Assembly (NCBI RefSeq): GCF_014648395.1
Contig: NZ_BMRA01000009.1
Coordinates: forward strand, 211,744-275,743
Source of the DNA: Micromonospora fulviviridis
Lineage (GTDB): Bacteria > Actinomycetota > Actinomycetes > Mycobacteriales > Micromonosporaceae
Direction of reading: 5' to 3'
DNA: 64,000 nt
The notes below the pieces were generated by a model. That model saw nothing but the letters and a program-made list of their open reading frames with translations, did not search any database and had not been told where the DNA came from. The stretch's first letter is position 1. The number at the start of each line of letters is the position of its first letter. Of the stretch, positions 14,750-23,238 are shown one piece after another. A program made the translations under genes and the position numbers.

Positions 14750-15678
14750 CCACGGTGGCCGAACGGCCCGACGTCGCCCGCGCCGACGGGCCCCGCAGGG
14801 CCCGGTCCCGCTCCGACCGGCTCGGCATCTACCTGCTGCTGCTCCCGTCGCTGCTGCCCATCGTGGTGCTGTCGGTGTTCCCGCTGGTACGCGGCATCTA
14901 CCTCGGCTTCACCGACGCCCGGGCCGGGCGCAACGTCGAGATCAGCTTCACCGGGCTGGCCAACTACCGGGAGTTGCTCGGCGACGAGCTGTTCTGGAAC
15001 TCGTTCAAGATCGGCCTGCTCTGGGCGGTCGGGGTGACCGTGCTCCAGTTCGTGCTCGCCCTCGGCCTGGCCCTGCTGCTCAACCAGCAACTGCGCTTCC
15101 GCGGGCTGGCCCGGGTGCTGGCCGTGGTGCCCTGGGCGATGCCGCCCGTGGTGGTCGGCATCCTCTGGAAGCTGGTCTACCACCCGGACGCCGGCCTTCT
15201 GAACGAGTTCTTCCACCGCGTCGGCGCCGACGGGCTGCGCACCAACTGGCTCGGCGACTTCAGCACCGCCCTGCCCGCGGTCATCCTCGTCGGTGTCTGG
15301 GCCGGCATGCCGCAGACCACCGTCGTCCTCCTGGCCGGGTTGCAGGGCGTGCCGCGCGAACTGCACGAGGCGGCCGCGGTGGACGGGGCCTCCACCTGGC
15401 ACCGGTTCCGCAACGTCACGCTGCCCGCCATCGCGCCGGTCGTCGTGGCGATCACCTCGCTCGACTTCATCTGGAACTTCAACTCGTTCGGCCTGGTCTA
15501 CGTGCTCACCGCGGGCGGGCCGGGCGGCAAGACCATGCTGCCGATGCTCTTCGCCTACGAGGAGGCGTTCCGCTACGGCAACTACGGCTACGCCGCGGCC
15601 CTCGGCAACGTCATGGTCGTGATCATCGTCGCGCTGCTCGCGGTCTACCTGCGTCGCCGGTTGAGGGAGGCGAACTGA
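14746..15678 (+). CDS. Carbohydrate ABC transporter permease, MalF type
   Basis: This 310-residue inner-membrane subunit has six predicted helices; the first is LGIYLLLLPSLLPIVVLSVF. The EAA loop that docks the ATPase is visible as ELHEAAAVDGASTWHRFRNV, about 80 residues from the C-terminus. The long first periplasmic loop and the FTGLANYRELL segment are typical of CUT1-family sugar permeases. It is translated from an ATG overlapping the lacI stop. It pairs with the next permease and the lipoprotein at 16556. No ATP-binding subunit is encoded in the operon, so a shared MsiK-like ATPase elsewhere is expected. Confidence 0.93.
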   Translation: MTTVAERPDVARADGPRRARSRSDRLGIYLLLLPSLLPIVVLSVFPLVRGIYLGFTDARAGRNVEISFTGLANYRELLGDELFWNSFKIGLLWAVGVTVLQFVLALGLALLLNQQLRFRGLARVLAVVPWAMPPVVVGILWKLVYHPDAGLLNEFFHRVGADGLRTNWLGDFSTALPAVILVGVWAGMPQTTVVLLAGLQGVPRELHEAAAVDGASTWHRFRNVTLPAIAPVVVAITSLDFIWNFNSFGLVYVLTAGGPGGKTMLPMLFAYEEAFRYGNYGYAAALGNVMVVIIVALLAVYLRRRLREAN

Positions 15679-15679
15679 C

Positions 15680-16519
15680 ATGTTCGGAAAGCCGAGCCGC
15701 ACCGGGCGGACGCTCCAGTACGTCGCGCTGACCGGCTACCTGATCTTCCTCGGGTTCCCGCTGGTCTGGCTGCTCTCCACCGCGTTCAAGCCGCCGCGCG
15801 AACTGGTGCGGCTGCACCCCACGCTCATCCCGAGCAACCCCACCGTGCAGAACTTCGTGCAGGCCTTCACCGAGCAGCAGCTCGGCCGGGCCGCGCTGAA
15901 CAGCCTCCAGGTGTCGCTCGCCTCGGCGGTGCTCACCGTGCTGGTCGCGCTGCCCGCCTCGTACGCCCTCGCGCGGTTCCGGACCAGGCTCGGCACCGTC
16001 GCGCTGGGCTGGGTGCTGCTGTCGCAGCTCTTCCCGTTCGTCCTGCTGATCATCCCGATCTTCCTGATCCTGCGGCAGGTCGGGCTGGCCAACACCCACG
16101 CCGGGCTGGTGCTGATCTACGTGGTCTGGGCGCTGCCGTTCGCCCTGTGGATGCTGCAGGGCTTCGTCCGCAACATTCCGCGGGAGCTGGAGGAGGCGGC
16201 CAGCGTCGACGGCGCCAGCCGGCTCCAGGTGCTGCGCCGGGTGGTCTTCCCGCTGCTCGCGCCGGGCATCGTGGCCACCGCGCTGTTCTCCTTCATCTCC
16301 GCCTGGAACGAGTTCTTCTTCGCCCTGGTGCTGGTCAAGACGCCCGAGCTGGCGACCCTGCCGGTCGCCCTGGCCCGGTTCGTCGGCATCGAGGGCACCG
16401 CCCGCCTGGGTCCGCTGGCCGCCGGTTCGCTGCTGGCCACTCTGCCCAGCCTGATCTTCTTCGCGGTCATGCAACGCCGCCTCTCGTCCGGGTCGCTCGC
16501 CGGCGCGGTCAAGGGCTGA
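15680..16519 (+). CDS. Carbohydrate ABC transporter permease, MalG type
   Basis: This 279-residue membrane subunit has six helices. It contains TGYLIFLGFPLVWLLSTAFK near the N-terminus and the EAA motif ELEEAASVDGASRLQVLRRV in the second half. ATPFVL-type periplasmic contacts and the final SGSLAGAVKG tail (the typical G-x-x-G-A-V-K-G end of MalG proteins) are present. It starts one base after the MalF-type stop. With its partner it forms the translocation pore for the sugar ligand captured by the lipoprotein that follows. Confidence 0.93.
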   Translation: MFGKPSRTGRTLQYVALTGYLIFLGFPLVWLLSTAFKPPRELVRLHPTLIPSNPTVQNFVQAFTEQQLGRAALNSLQVSLASAVLTVLVALPASYALARFRTRLGTVALGWVLLSQLFPFVLLIIPIFLILRQVGLANTHAGLVLIYVVWALPFALWMLQGFVRNIPRELEEAASVDGASRLQVLRRVVFPLLAPGIVATALFSFISAWNEFFFALVLVKTPELATLPVALARFVGIEGTARLGPLAAGSLLATLPSLIFFAVMQRRLSSGSLAGAVKG

Positions 16520-16555
16520 CCACATCCCCCAACCACCACCAAGGAGGAATCCCCC

Positions 16556-17851
16556 ATGCTCCGTAGCAGATTCCGTCGACTCGCCGCGGCCACCGCGGTC
16601 GCGGTCGTCGGGCTCGGCGCCCTCACCGCGTGCGGTGACGGCGGCGGCGAGGACGAGAACTCGTCCGGCCCGGCCAAGCTGCGCTTCCTCAGCCTCGCCT
16701 GGCAGAAGGAGTCGCTCCAGGCCAACAAGGACCTGGTCGCCAAGTGGAACAGCGAGCACCCGGACATCCAGGTCGAGTACGTCCAGGGTGACTGGAACTC
16801 GATCCACGACCAGCTGGTCACCTCGTTCGAGGGCGGCGACGTGGCCGACATCGTGCACTACGAGGCCTCGGCCATCGGCGAGTTCAGCAAGCAGGGCTAC
16901 CTGACCGACCTCTCCAAGCTGCTCAGCGACGACTTCAAGGGCCAGATCGACCCGGGCGTCTGGGACACCGCCACGTTCGACGGCAAGGTCACCGGCGTGC
17001 CGTTCCTGCTGGAGTCGCAGGTCGTCATCGCCAACAAGAAGCTGCTCGACGCCGCCGGGATCGCCGTCCCGCCGGCCGACGGCGGCTGGACCTGGGACGA
17101 GTTCCAGGCCAACGCCCAGAAGCTCACCAAGCCCGGCCAGTACGGCGCCGCCTGGGCGCTCAAGTCGCCCACCAACCGGGTGCTGAACCTGGCGCTGAAC
17201 TACGACGGCAAGTTCTTCTACACCGAGGGCGGCAAGACCGAGGTCAAGGTCGGCGACGCGGAGAAGGAGGTGCCGAAGCGGATCCACGACATGCTCTACA
17301 CCAGCAAGTCGGCCTCCCCGGAGGCGCTGGGCATGAGCGGCGCGGACACCCTGCCCGGCTTCTTCGGCGGCAAGTACGCCATGCTCCCCGGCTCGGTCTC
17401 GCTGCGCCAGCAGATGGTCGAGCAGGCCCCCGCCGGCTTCGAGTGGGTGACCCTCCCGCCGATCAAGGGCCTCTCCAGCAAGCAGGCTGCCAACCCGCAG
17501 ACGCTGTCCATCGCCGAGGACAGCAAGCACAAGAAGCAGGCCGCGCAGTTCCTGGAGTGGTTCCTCAACCCGACCAACATGGCCGCGCTGGCCAAGGGTG
17601 ACTGGCTGGTGCCCACCGGCAAGCAGGCCAACGAGGAGCTGGTCAAGGCCACCGGGGGCAAGCAGGGCTGGGACGTCGCCGCGGACAGCGCCGCCGACCT
17701 GACCGTCGCCCCGTTCCAGAAGGCCGCCGGCTACCCGGAGTGGAAGACCAAGTACGCCACCCCGGCCCTCCAGCAGTACTTCGCCAACAAGATCACCCTG
17801 GACCAGCTCGGCACGCAGCTGGTCGACGGTGGCAAGCAGGTTCTGAGGTAA
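16556..17851 (+). CDS. Sugar ABC transporter substrate-binding lipoprotein
   Basis: This 431-residue solute-binding protein of family 1 has an excellent AGGAGG ribosome site. The signal peptide ends in the lipobox LTAC (Cys at about residue 24), followed by an acidic Gly-rich linker, so it would be lipid-anchored on the outer face of the membrane. The body shows typical features: KLRFLSLAWQKE, LVAKWNSEHPDIQVEYVQGD, DVADIVHYEASAIGEFSKQG and AKGDWLVPTGKQANEE. The highest ribosome-site quality in the operon fits the usual need for excess binding protein. The ligand cannot be read from sequence; the neighbours suggest a glycoside or ribosyl compound. Confidence 0.95.
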   Translation: MLRSRFRRLAAATAVAVVGLGALTACGDGGGEDENSSGPAKLRFLSLAWQKESLQANKDLVAKWNSEHPDIQVEYVQGDWNSIHDQLVTSFEGGDVADIVHYEASAIGEFSKQGYLTDLSKLLSDDFKGQIDPGVWDTATFDGKVTGVPFLLESQVVIANKKLLDAAGIAVPPADGGWTWDEFQANAQKLTKPGQYGAAWALKSPTNRVLNLALNYDGKFFYTEGGKTEVKVGDAEKEVPKRIHDMLYTSKSASPEALGMSGADTLPGFFGGKYAMLPGSVSLRQQMVEQAPAGFEWVTLPPIKGLSSKQAANPQTLSIAEDSKHKKQAAQFLEWFLNPTNMAALAKGDWLVPTGKQANEELVKATGGKQGWDVAADSAADLTVAPFQKAAGYPEWKTKYATPALQQYFANKITLDQLGTQLVDGGKQVLR

Positions 17852-17853
17852 CC

Positions 17854-18987
17854 ATGTCACTCTTGCTCGACACGTCGGTCGGATGCCTGGTCGGCGCCGC
17901 GGTGGGCGACGCCCTCGGCGGGGCCACCGAGACGGCCCTTCCGGAGCAGATCCGCGCCCGCTTCGGCGGCTGGGTCGAGGGGATCGTCCCCCCGTACCAC
18001 GCCGACTGGGCCACCGCGCGGCCACTCGCGCCGTACCACAAGGGCGACGGGCACATCACCGACGACACGTTGATGACCCACGCCCTGGTCCGGGCGTACG
18101 CGGCCAAGCGGGACCACCTCGACGCGTACGACGTGGTGGAACTGCTCGTCCCCGACCTGATCGAGCGGGTGGTGTACATCCCGGACCTGGAGCGGGAGGG
18201 GGTGACCTTCCACCGCCTGGCCGCGGCCGAGCGGTGGTTGGTCACCCGCCTGCACCACGCACACGCCGACCCGCGTGAGGCGGGCGTGGGCAACATCGTC
18301 AACTGCGGCGCCGCCATGTACATGGCGCCGGTCGGCATCGTCAACGCCGGTGACCCGGCCGGGGCGTACGCCGAGGCCGTGGAGATCGCCGGGGCGCACC
18401 AGCACAGCTACGGACGGGAGGCCGCGGCGGTCTTCGCCGCCGCGGTCGCCGCCGCCGCGACCCCCGGCGCGAACGTCGACGACGTCGTGGCGGCCACCCT
18501 CGACCTGGCCCGCGACGGCACCCGCGCCGCCATCGACGCGGTGGTCAAGGAGGCCCGCGGGCACGACGACTGGAAGGCCGCCATCCCGGCGCTGCGCGCC
18601 GCGGTGGCCCCCTACGACACGGTGGGGGAGGAGTACCGCAGCCCCGGCCTGGGCGCCCGCCGCCCGAGCCGGCTGCACGCCATCGAGGAACTGCCGGTGG
18701 CGCTCGGCATGCTGGTGGTGGCCGGCGGCGACTACCGGGCCGCGGTGCTCGGCTCGGTCAACTACGGCCGGGACGCCGACTCCACCGCCACCATGGCCGG
18801 CGCGATCGCCGGCGCGCTCGGCGGCGCGGCGGCCGTGCCGGCCGAGTGGTCGGAGACGGTCGCGGCGGCGTCCCGCACCGACCTGGTCGAGCCCGCCCGG
18901 GTCCTCGCCGGGGTGGCCACCGAGGTGTTCGACCGCGACCGGGAGCGCTTCGCCCGGCGCGCCGAGCGGTTCGGCGGGCTGGCATGA
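17854..18987 (+). CDS. ADP-ribosylglycohydrolase-fold enzyme 1
   Basis: This 377-residue protein of the ARH/DraG fold starts 2 bp after the lipoprotein stop. The binuclear metal-site signatures are present: VGAAVGDALGGATET (N-terminal), HITDDTLMTHALVRA (Thr-Asp-Asp) and NYGRDADSTATMAGAIAGALGG (the Asp-x-Asp-Ser/Thr motif). Classic members hydrolyse the N- or O-glycosidic bond between ADP-ribose and a protein side chain or a free metabolite. Many bacterial homologues sit in sugar operons with unknown small-molecule substrates, and this one lies between a sugar transporter and a ribokinase-type enzyme. Hydrolysis of an imported riboside is therefore an attractive but untested inference. Confidence 0.92.
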   Translation: MSLLLDTSVGCLVGAAVGDALGGATETALPEQIRARFGGWVEGIVPPYHADWATARPLAPYHKGDGHITDDTLMTHALVRAYAAKRDHLDAYDVVELLVPDLIERVVYIPDLEREGVTFHRLAAAERWLVTRLHHAHADPREAGVGNIVNCGAAMYMAPVGIVNAGDPAGAYAEAVEIAGAHQHSYGREAAAVFAAAVAAAATPGANVDDVVAATLDLARDGTRAAIDAVVKEARGHDDWKAAIPALRAAVAPYDTVGEEYRSPGLGARRPSRLHAIEELPVALGMLVVAGGDYRAAVLGSVNYGRDADSTATMAGAIAGALGGAAAVPAEWSETVAAASRTDLVEPARVLAGVATEVFDRDRERFARRAERFGGLA

Positions 18988-20363
18988 GCGCTGCCGGGAC
19001 GCCGGCCCGCGGGCTCCGGCTGACCTGGGTGCAGCCGGAGGACCTGCTGCCGCACGAACTGGCCGCGAGCCGCGACGAGGGCCGCGACGTCACCGCCCTG
19101 GCCGACCGCTGGGCGGCGGCCGGCGGTGACGTCACGGCCCCGGTCAGCGGGGCCTCGCCGGTGCCGGCACCGCCGGAACTGCGGGCCCTCGCCGTCGCGC
19201 TGCTCGCCGTCGCCGCCGCGCTGCCCGGCCCGGTCGCCGCGGACGAGCCCGACGACCTCGACGCGGTCCGCAAGACCTGGCCGGGCGCCTGGGACCTGCC
19301 GACCACCGTCGAGCGGGACCGGCTGCACGGCGCCTGGCTCGGCCGGGCGGCCGCCGGCCTGCTCGGCAAGCCGGTGGAGAAGATCCCCCGCCACGGGATC
19401 CGGGAGATCCTCTCCGCCGCCGGCCGGTGGCCGCTGCGCGACTGGTTCACCGCGCGGGGGCTGCCGGCCGAGGTGGCCGCCCGCTGGCCGTGGAACCGGC
19501 GCAGCGCGCCGACCAGCCTGGCCGAGAACATCGCCGGCATGCCCGAGGACGACGACCTCAACTTCGCGCTGCTGGCGCTGCGCGTCCTGGAGACCCACGG
19601 GCCCGGCTTCACCAGCGCCGACGTGGCGCAGGCGTGGCTGGACTGGCTGCCCGCGGGGCGGGTGTTCACCGCCGAGCGGGTCGCCTACCGCAACCTGCTG
19701 CTCGGACTCACCCCGCCGGAGACCGCCCGCCGGCACAACCCGTTCCGGGAGTGGATCGGCGCGCAGATCCGCACCGACGTGTACGGCTGGACCAACCCGG
19801 GCCGCCCCGACCGGGCCGCCGAGGCCGCCTGGCGGGACGCCGCCGTCAGCCACGTCCGGGCCGGGGCGTACGGGGCGATCTGGGTGGCCGCCCTGGCCGC
19901 GGCGGCGCCGGTGGCCGGCGACGTGGACGCGGTGCTGGACGCGGGCGAGTCGGTGCTGCCCCCGGGCAGCCGGTTCACCGCCGCCGTCCGGGAGGCGCGC
20001 GCCCTGGGCGCTGGTGGCGACGACTGGGAGAGCATCGTGGACACCCTCTACGCGCGGCACGGTCACCTGCACTGGGTGCACGTCCGCAACAACGCCGCCC
20101 TGGTCGCGGCGGCCCTGGCGTACGGGCGGGGCGACCTGGAACGGTCCATCTGCGCGGTGGTCGCCGGCGGCTGGGACACCGATTCCAACGGCGCCACCGT
20201 CGGCGCGGTCACCGGGGCGCTCACCGGCGCCGCCCGGCTGCCGGGGCGCTGGGTCGCGCCGCTGCGCAACCGGCTGGCCAGCAGCATCGCCGGCTTCGAC
20301 GGCATCGGCTTCGACGAGCTGGCCGACCGTACCCTCGCCCTGGCCCACGGGAACCGGGCATGA
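18984..20363 (+). CDS. ADP-ribosylglycohydrolase-fold enzyme 2 with N-terminal extension
   Basis: This 459-residue protein overlaps the previous gene by ATGA. The first 110 or so residues (LRLTWVQPEDLLPHELAASR onwards) are an extra domain not seen in enzyme 1. The ARH fold then follows: RLHGAWLGRAAAGLLGKPVEK, PEDDDLNFALLALRVLE and CAVVAGGWDTDSNGATVGAV. The metal-site triad here is Glu-Asp-Asp-Asp rather than the Thr-Asp-Asp-Thr of enzyme 1, but the C-terminal D-T-D-S motif is conserved. The two enzymes probably act on different linkages or in sequence. The specific reaction is not known. Confidence 0.9.
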   Translation: MSAAGTPARGLRLTWVQPEDLLPHELAASRDEGRDVTALADRWAAAGGDVTAPVSGASPVPAPPELRALAVALLAVAAALPGPVAADEPDDLDAVRKTWPGAWDLPTTVERDRLHGAWLGRAAAGLLGKPVEKIPRHGIREILSAAGRWPLRDWFTARGLPAEVAARWPWNRRSAPTSLAENIAGMPEDDDLNFALLALRVLETHGPGFTSADVAQAWLDWLPAGRVFTAERVAYRNLLLGLTPPETARRHNPFREWIGAQIRTDVYGWTNPGRPDRAAEAAWRDAAVSHVRAGAYGAIWVAALAAAAPVAGDVDAVLDAGESVLPPGSRFTAAVREARALGAGGDDWESIVDTLYARHGHLHWVHVRNNAALVAAALAYGRGDLERSICAVVAGGWDTDSNGATVGAVTGALTGAARLPGRWVAPLRNRLASSIAGFDGIGFDELADRTLALAHGNRA

Positions 20364-21292
20364 GCGCCCGGGTGGTGGTGGTCGGCAGCGCCAACCTCGA
20401 CCTGGTGGTCACCGCGCCGCAACTGCCCCGGCCCGGCGAGACGGTGCTCGGCGACGACTTCCGGATGGTGCCCGGCGGCAAGGGCGCCAACCAGGCGGTC
20501 GCCGCCGCCCGGGCCGGCGCGGCCTGCGCCTTCGTGGGCGCGGTCGGCGGCGACGGGTTCGGCGGGCTGCTGCGGGACAACCTGGCCGCCGCCGGCGTCG
20601 ACCTGCGCGGGCTGCGCACCGTCGACGGGCCGTCCGGGGTGGCGCTGATCGCCGTCGACCACGCGGCGGAGAACTGCATCGTGGTCGCGCCCGGCGCGAA
20701 CGCCGCGCTGACCCTCGACGACGCCGATCGCGGCGCGGTGGCGGAGGCCGACGTGCTGCTGCTGCAACTGGAGGTGCCGCTGTCGGAGGTCACCCGGGCC
20801 GCCGGCTGGGCCCGCGCCGGCGGCGCCGCCGTGGTGCTCAACGCCGCCCCGGCCCGGCCGCTGCCGGCCGAACTGCTCGACCTCGTCGACGTGCTGGTGG
20901 TCAACGAGCACGAGGCCGCCGTCGTCGCCGGGGTGTTCACCGACGAGCCGGCGGCCCTGCTCGACACGCTTGTCGGCCTGGTGCCCCGGGTGGTGCTCAC
21001 CCTCGGCGCGCGCGGTGCCGCCTACGCCGACCGGGACGGCGCCCGGATCGAGGTGCCGGCCCCGAAGATCGACGCGGTGGACACCACGGCCGCCGGCGAC
21101 GCGTTCACCGGCGCGCTCGCCGTCGCCCTGGCCGAGCGCGGCGGGCTCACCGGTGACACCGCCACGGCGGTGCTGCGCTGGGCGTGCGCCGCGGGCGCGG
21201 CCTGCGCCCAGCGCCCCGGGGCGTCCACCGCCCTGCCCGAGCGGGCCGCCATCGACGCGCTGTCCGCCGCCACCTACGGAGGGGTCGAGTGA
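20360..21292 (+). CDS. PfkB-family sugar kinase, ribokinase-like
   Basis: This 310-residue cytoplasmic kinase starts with VVVVGSANLDLVVTAPQLPR and has the substrate motif MVPGGKGANQAVAAARAG, close to ribokinase. The C-terminal PfkB signature DTTAAGDAFTGALAVAL contains the catalytic Asp after Ala-Ala-Gly. The TAAGDAF replaces the more usual TGAGD, a conservative change in the anion hole. It would phosphorylate ribose or a similar pentose at O5 with ATP. It overlaps both neighbours, so it is co-translated with the two ADP-ribosylglycohydrolase-fold enzymes whose product it may use. Confidence 0.92.
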   Translation: MSARVVVVGSANLDLVVTAPQLPRPGETVLGDDFRMVPGGKGANQAVAAARAGAACAFVGAVGGDGFGGLLRDNLAAAGVDLRGLRTVDGPSGVALIAVDHAAENCIVVAPGANAALTLDDADRGAVAEADVLLLQLEVPLSEVTRAAGWARAGGAAVVLNAAPARPLPAELLDLVDVLVVNEHEAAVVAGVFTDEPAALLDTLVGLVPRVVLTLGARGAAYADRDGARIEVPAPKIDAVDTTAAGDAFTGALAVALAERGGLTGDTATAVLRWACAAGAACAQRPGASTALPERAAIDALSAATYGGVE

Positions 21293-23238
21293 GCTTCAAC
21301 CCGTACGTGCCCCGGCCGATCGACCGGCCCACCGAGGTACCGCTCGGCGCGCACGCTGACCTGACCACCCTGGACGAGGCGAAGATCTTCGCCGCCCCCG
21401 GCGACCCCGCGGACTGGCCCGCCTGGCGGGAGCAGCTCACCCGGTGGCGGGCCGACGCCCGCGCCCGGCTCGGCTACACCGGCGCGCACTACGACGAGAT
21501 CGCCGGTGACTGCTTCACCGTCTGCCTGGCCTGGCTCTGGGACGAGACGCTGTACGACCACGACCGCGGCGAGTTCACCGTGGCGGCGTTCCTCGACGCG
21601 GCGCGGCGCGACTTCGGCGGCTTCGACGGGGTGGTGCTCTGGCACGCGTACCCGGTGATCGGGCTGGACGAGCGCAACCAGTTCGACTGGTATCGCGACG
21701 TGCCCGAGCTGCCCGACGTGGTCCGCGCGTTCCAGGCCGCCGGGGTCCGGGTGTTCGTCGACTACAACCCGTGGGACACCGGCACGAGGCGGGAGCCGGG
21801 CGCCGACGCCGAGGAGGTCGCGGCGCTGGCCGCCACCCTCGGCGTCGACGGCGTCTTCCTGGACACCCTCAAGGAGGGCGCCGGCGAGCTGCGCAAGGCG
21901 CTCGACGCGGTCCGCCCCGGCCTGGTCCTGGAGGGGGAGAGCCGGGTACCGCTGGCGCGGATCGCCGACCACGCCATGTCGTGGGCGCAGTGGTTCGCCG
22001 ACTCGGACACCCCCGGTGTGCTGCGGGCCAAGTGGTTCGAGCGCCGGCACGTCCTGCACCACACCCGCCGCTGGCACCGCGACCACCTCGACGAGCTGCA
22101 CTCCGCCTGGCTCAACGGCTGCGGCGTGCTGGTCTGGGAGAGCGTCTTCGGCGTCTGGGTCGGCTGGAACGAGCGGGACCGGGCCGTCCTGCGGGCCATG
22201 CGCCGGGTGCAGGCCAGCCACGCCGCGTGGTTGCGCGCCGAGGACTGGGTCCCGCTGGCCGACCACCCGGGCGCCGGCCAGGTGTACGCGTCCCGCTGGA
22301 CCCACGACGACCAGCCGCTGTGGACGGTGGTCAACCGCGGGGCCGACCACGACGGCCCGTGGCTGCTCACCGACCGCAAGCCGGGGCGCTTCGTCGACCT
22401 GGTCACCGGCGCCGAGCTGGCCGTCACCGAACTCGAGGACGGCCGGGTGGCCGTCGGCGGGCCGCTGCCCGCCGGGGCGATCGCCGCCGTGGTCGCCACC
22501 GACACCCCGGTGCCCCGGCACGAGCCGCCGACCGGGGACCCGTCCTTCCCGGCCCGCGCCGCCGTGCGCGCCCGTACCCCGTGGTCGCCGCTGGCGGCGC
22601 TGCCCGACGGCATGGTCACCGTCGAGGGGGGCCGGCACGAGCTGACCGTCCACCACCGGGTCCGGGAGACCGGCCTCTACGGCGAGGCCCCGTACGTCGA
22701 CGAGTGGAAGCCGCTGCCGCCGCGCCTGCACCACACGGGCACGCTGCGCCGCCAGGTCCGGCTCGGCCGGTTCGCCATCGACACGCACGAGGTCACCCAC
22801 GGCCAGTACGCCCGCTTCCTCGCCGCCACCGGTTACCGGCCGGTCCGGCCGGAACGGTTCACCGCCGGGCAGGGCCCCGCCGACGCCCCGGTCACCGGCG
22901 TCGACCTCGCCGACGCCCGGGCGTACGCCGACTGGGCCGGGCTGCGACTGCCCACCGAGGACGAGTGGCAGGTGGCCGCCGCGGCGGGCCTGCTGGTCCG
23001 GCGGGAGCCCCTCGTGTGGAACCTGACCGAGAGCGAGCACTCCGACGGGCGGACCCGCTTCGTCATCCTCAAGGGCGGCTGCGCGTACCGGGCGGAGGGC
23101 TCCGACTGGTATCTCGACGGCGGCCCGCAGCCGCCGGACGTGTCGGTGAAGCTGCTGCTCACCGGTGCCGGCCTCACCCGCTCCACCTCGATCGGCTTCC
23201 GCTGCGCCGCCGACCTGCCCGAAGGAGCCCTCCGATGA
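21289..23238 (+). CDS. Glycoside-hydrolase-like barrel fused to a short FGE/SUMF1-like domain
   Basis: This 649-residue protein starts at GTG 21289, overlapping the kinase stop. Residues from about 40 to 380 look like a TIM-barrel glycosidase-related region (FDGVVLWHAYPVIGLDERNQ, VRVFVDYNPWDTGTRRE, GVDGVFLDTLKEG), followed by a beta-rich piece. From about 500 to 640 it resembles a formylglycine-generating-enzyme/sulfatase-modifying fold: RFAIDTHEVTHGQYARFL, LRLPTEDEWQVAAAAG, FVILKGGCAYRAEGSDW and IGFRCAADLP. The FGE part is compressed (about 150 rather than 250 or more residues) and lacks the two-Cys catalytic motif, so canonical formylglycine activity is unlikely. No signal peptide is seen. 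The function is unknown; sugar binding or hydrolysis is plausible. Confidence 0.8.
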   Translation: MSFNPYVPRPIDRPTEVPLGAHADLTTLDEAKIFAAPGDPADWPAWREQLTRWRADARARLGYTGAHYDEIAGDCFTVCLAWLWDETLYDHDRGEFTVAAFLDAARRDFGGFDGVVLWHAYPVIGLDERNQFDWYRDVPELPDVVRAFQAAGVRVFVDYNPWDTGTRREPGADAEEVAALAATLGVDGVFLDTLKEGAGELRKALDAVRPGLVLEGESRVPLARIADHAMSWAQWFADSDTPGVLRAKWFERRHVLHHTRRWHRDHLDELHSAWLNGCGVLVWESVFGVWVGWNERDRAVLRAMRRVQASHAAWLRAEDWVPLADHPGAGQVYASRWTHDDQPLWTVVNRGADHDGPWLLTDRKPGRFVDLVTGAELAVTELEDGRVAVGGPLPAGAIAAVVATDTPVPRHEPPTGDPSFPARAAVRARTPWSPLAALPDGMVTVEGGRHELTVHHRVRETGLYGEAPYVDEWKPLPPRLHHTGTLRRQVRLGRFAIDTHEVTHGQYARFLAATGYRPVRPERFTAGQGPADAPVTGVDLADARAYADWAGLRLPTEDEWQVAAAAGLLVRREPLVWNLTESEHSDGRTRFVILKGGCAYRAEGSDWYLDGGPQPPDVSVKLLLTGAGLTRSTSIGFRCAADLPEGALR

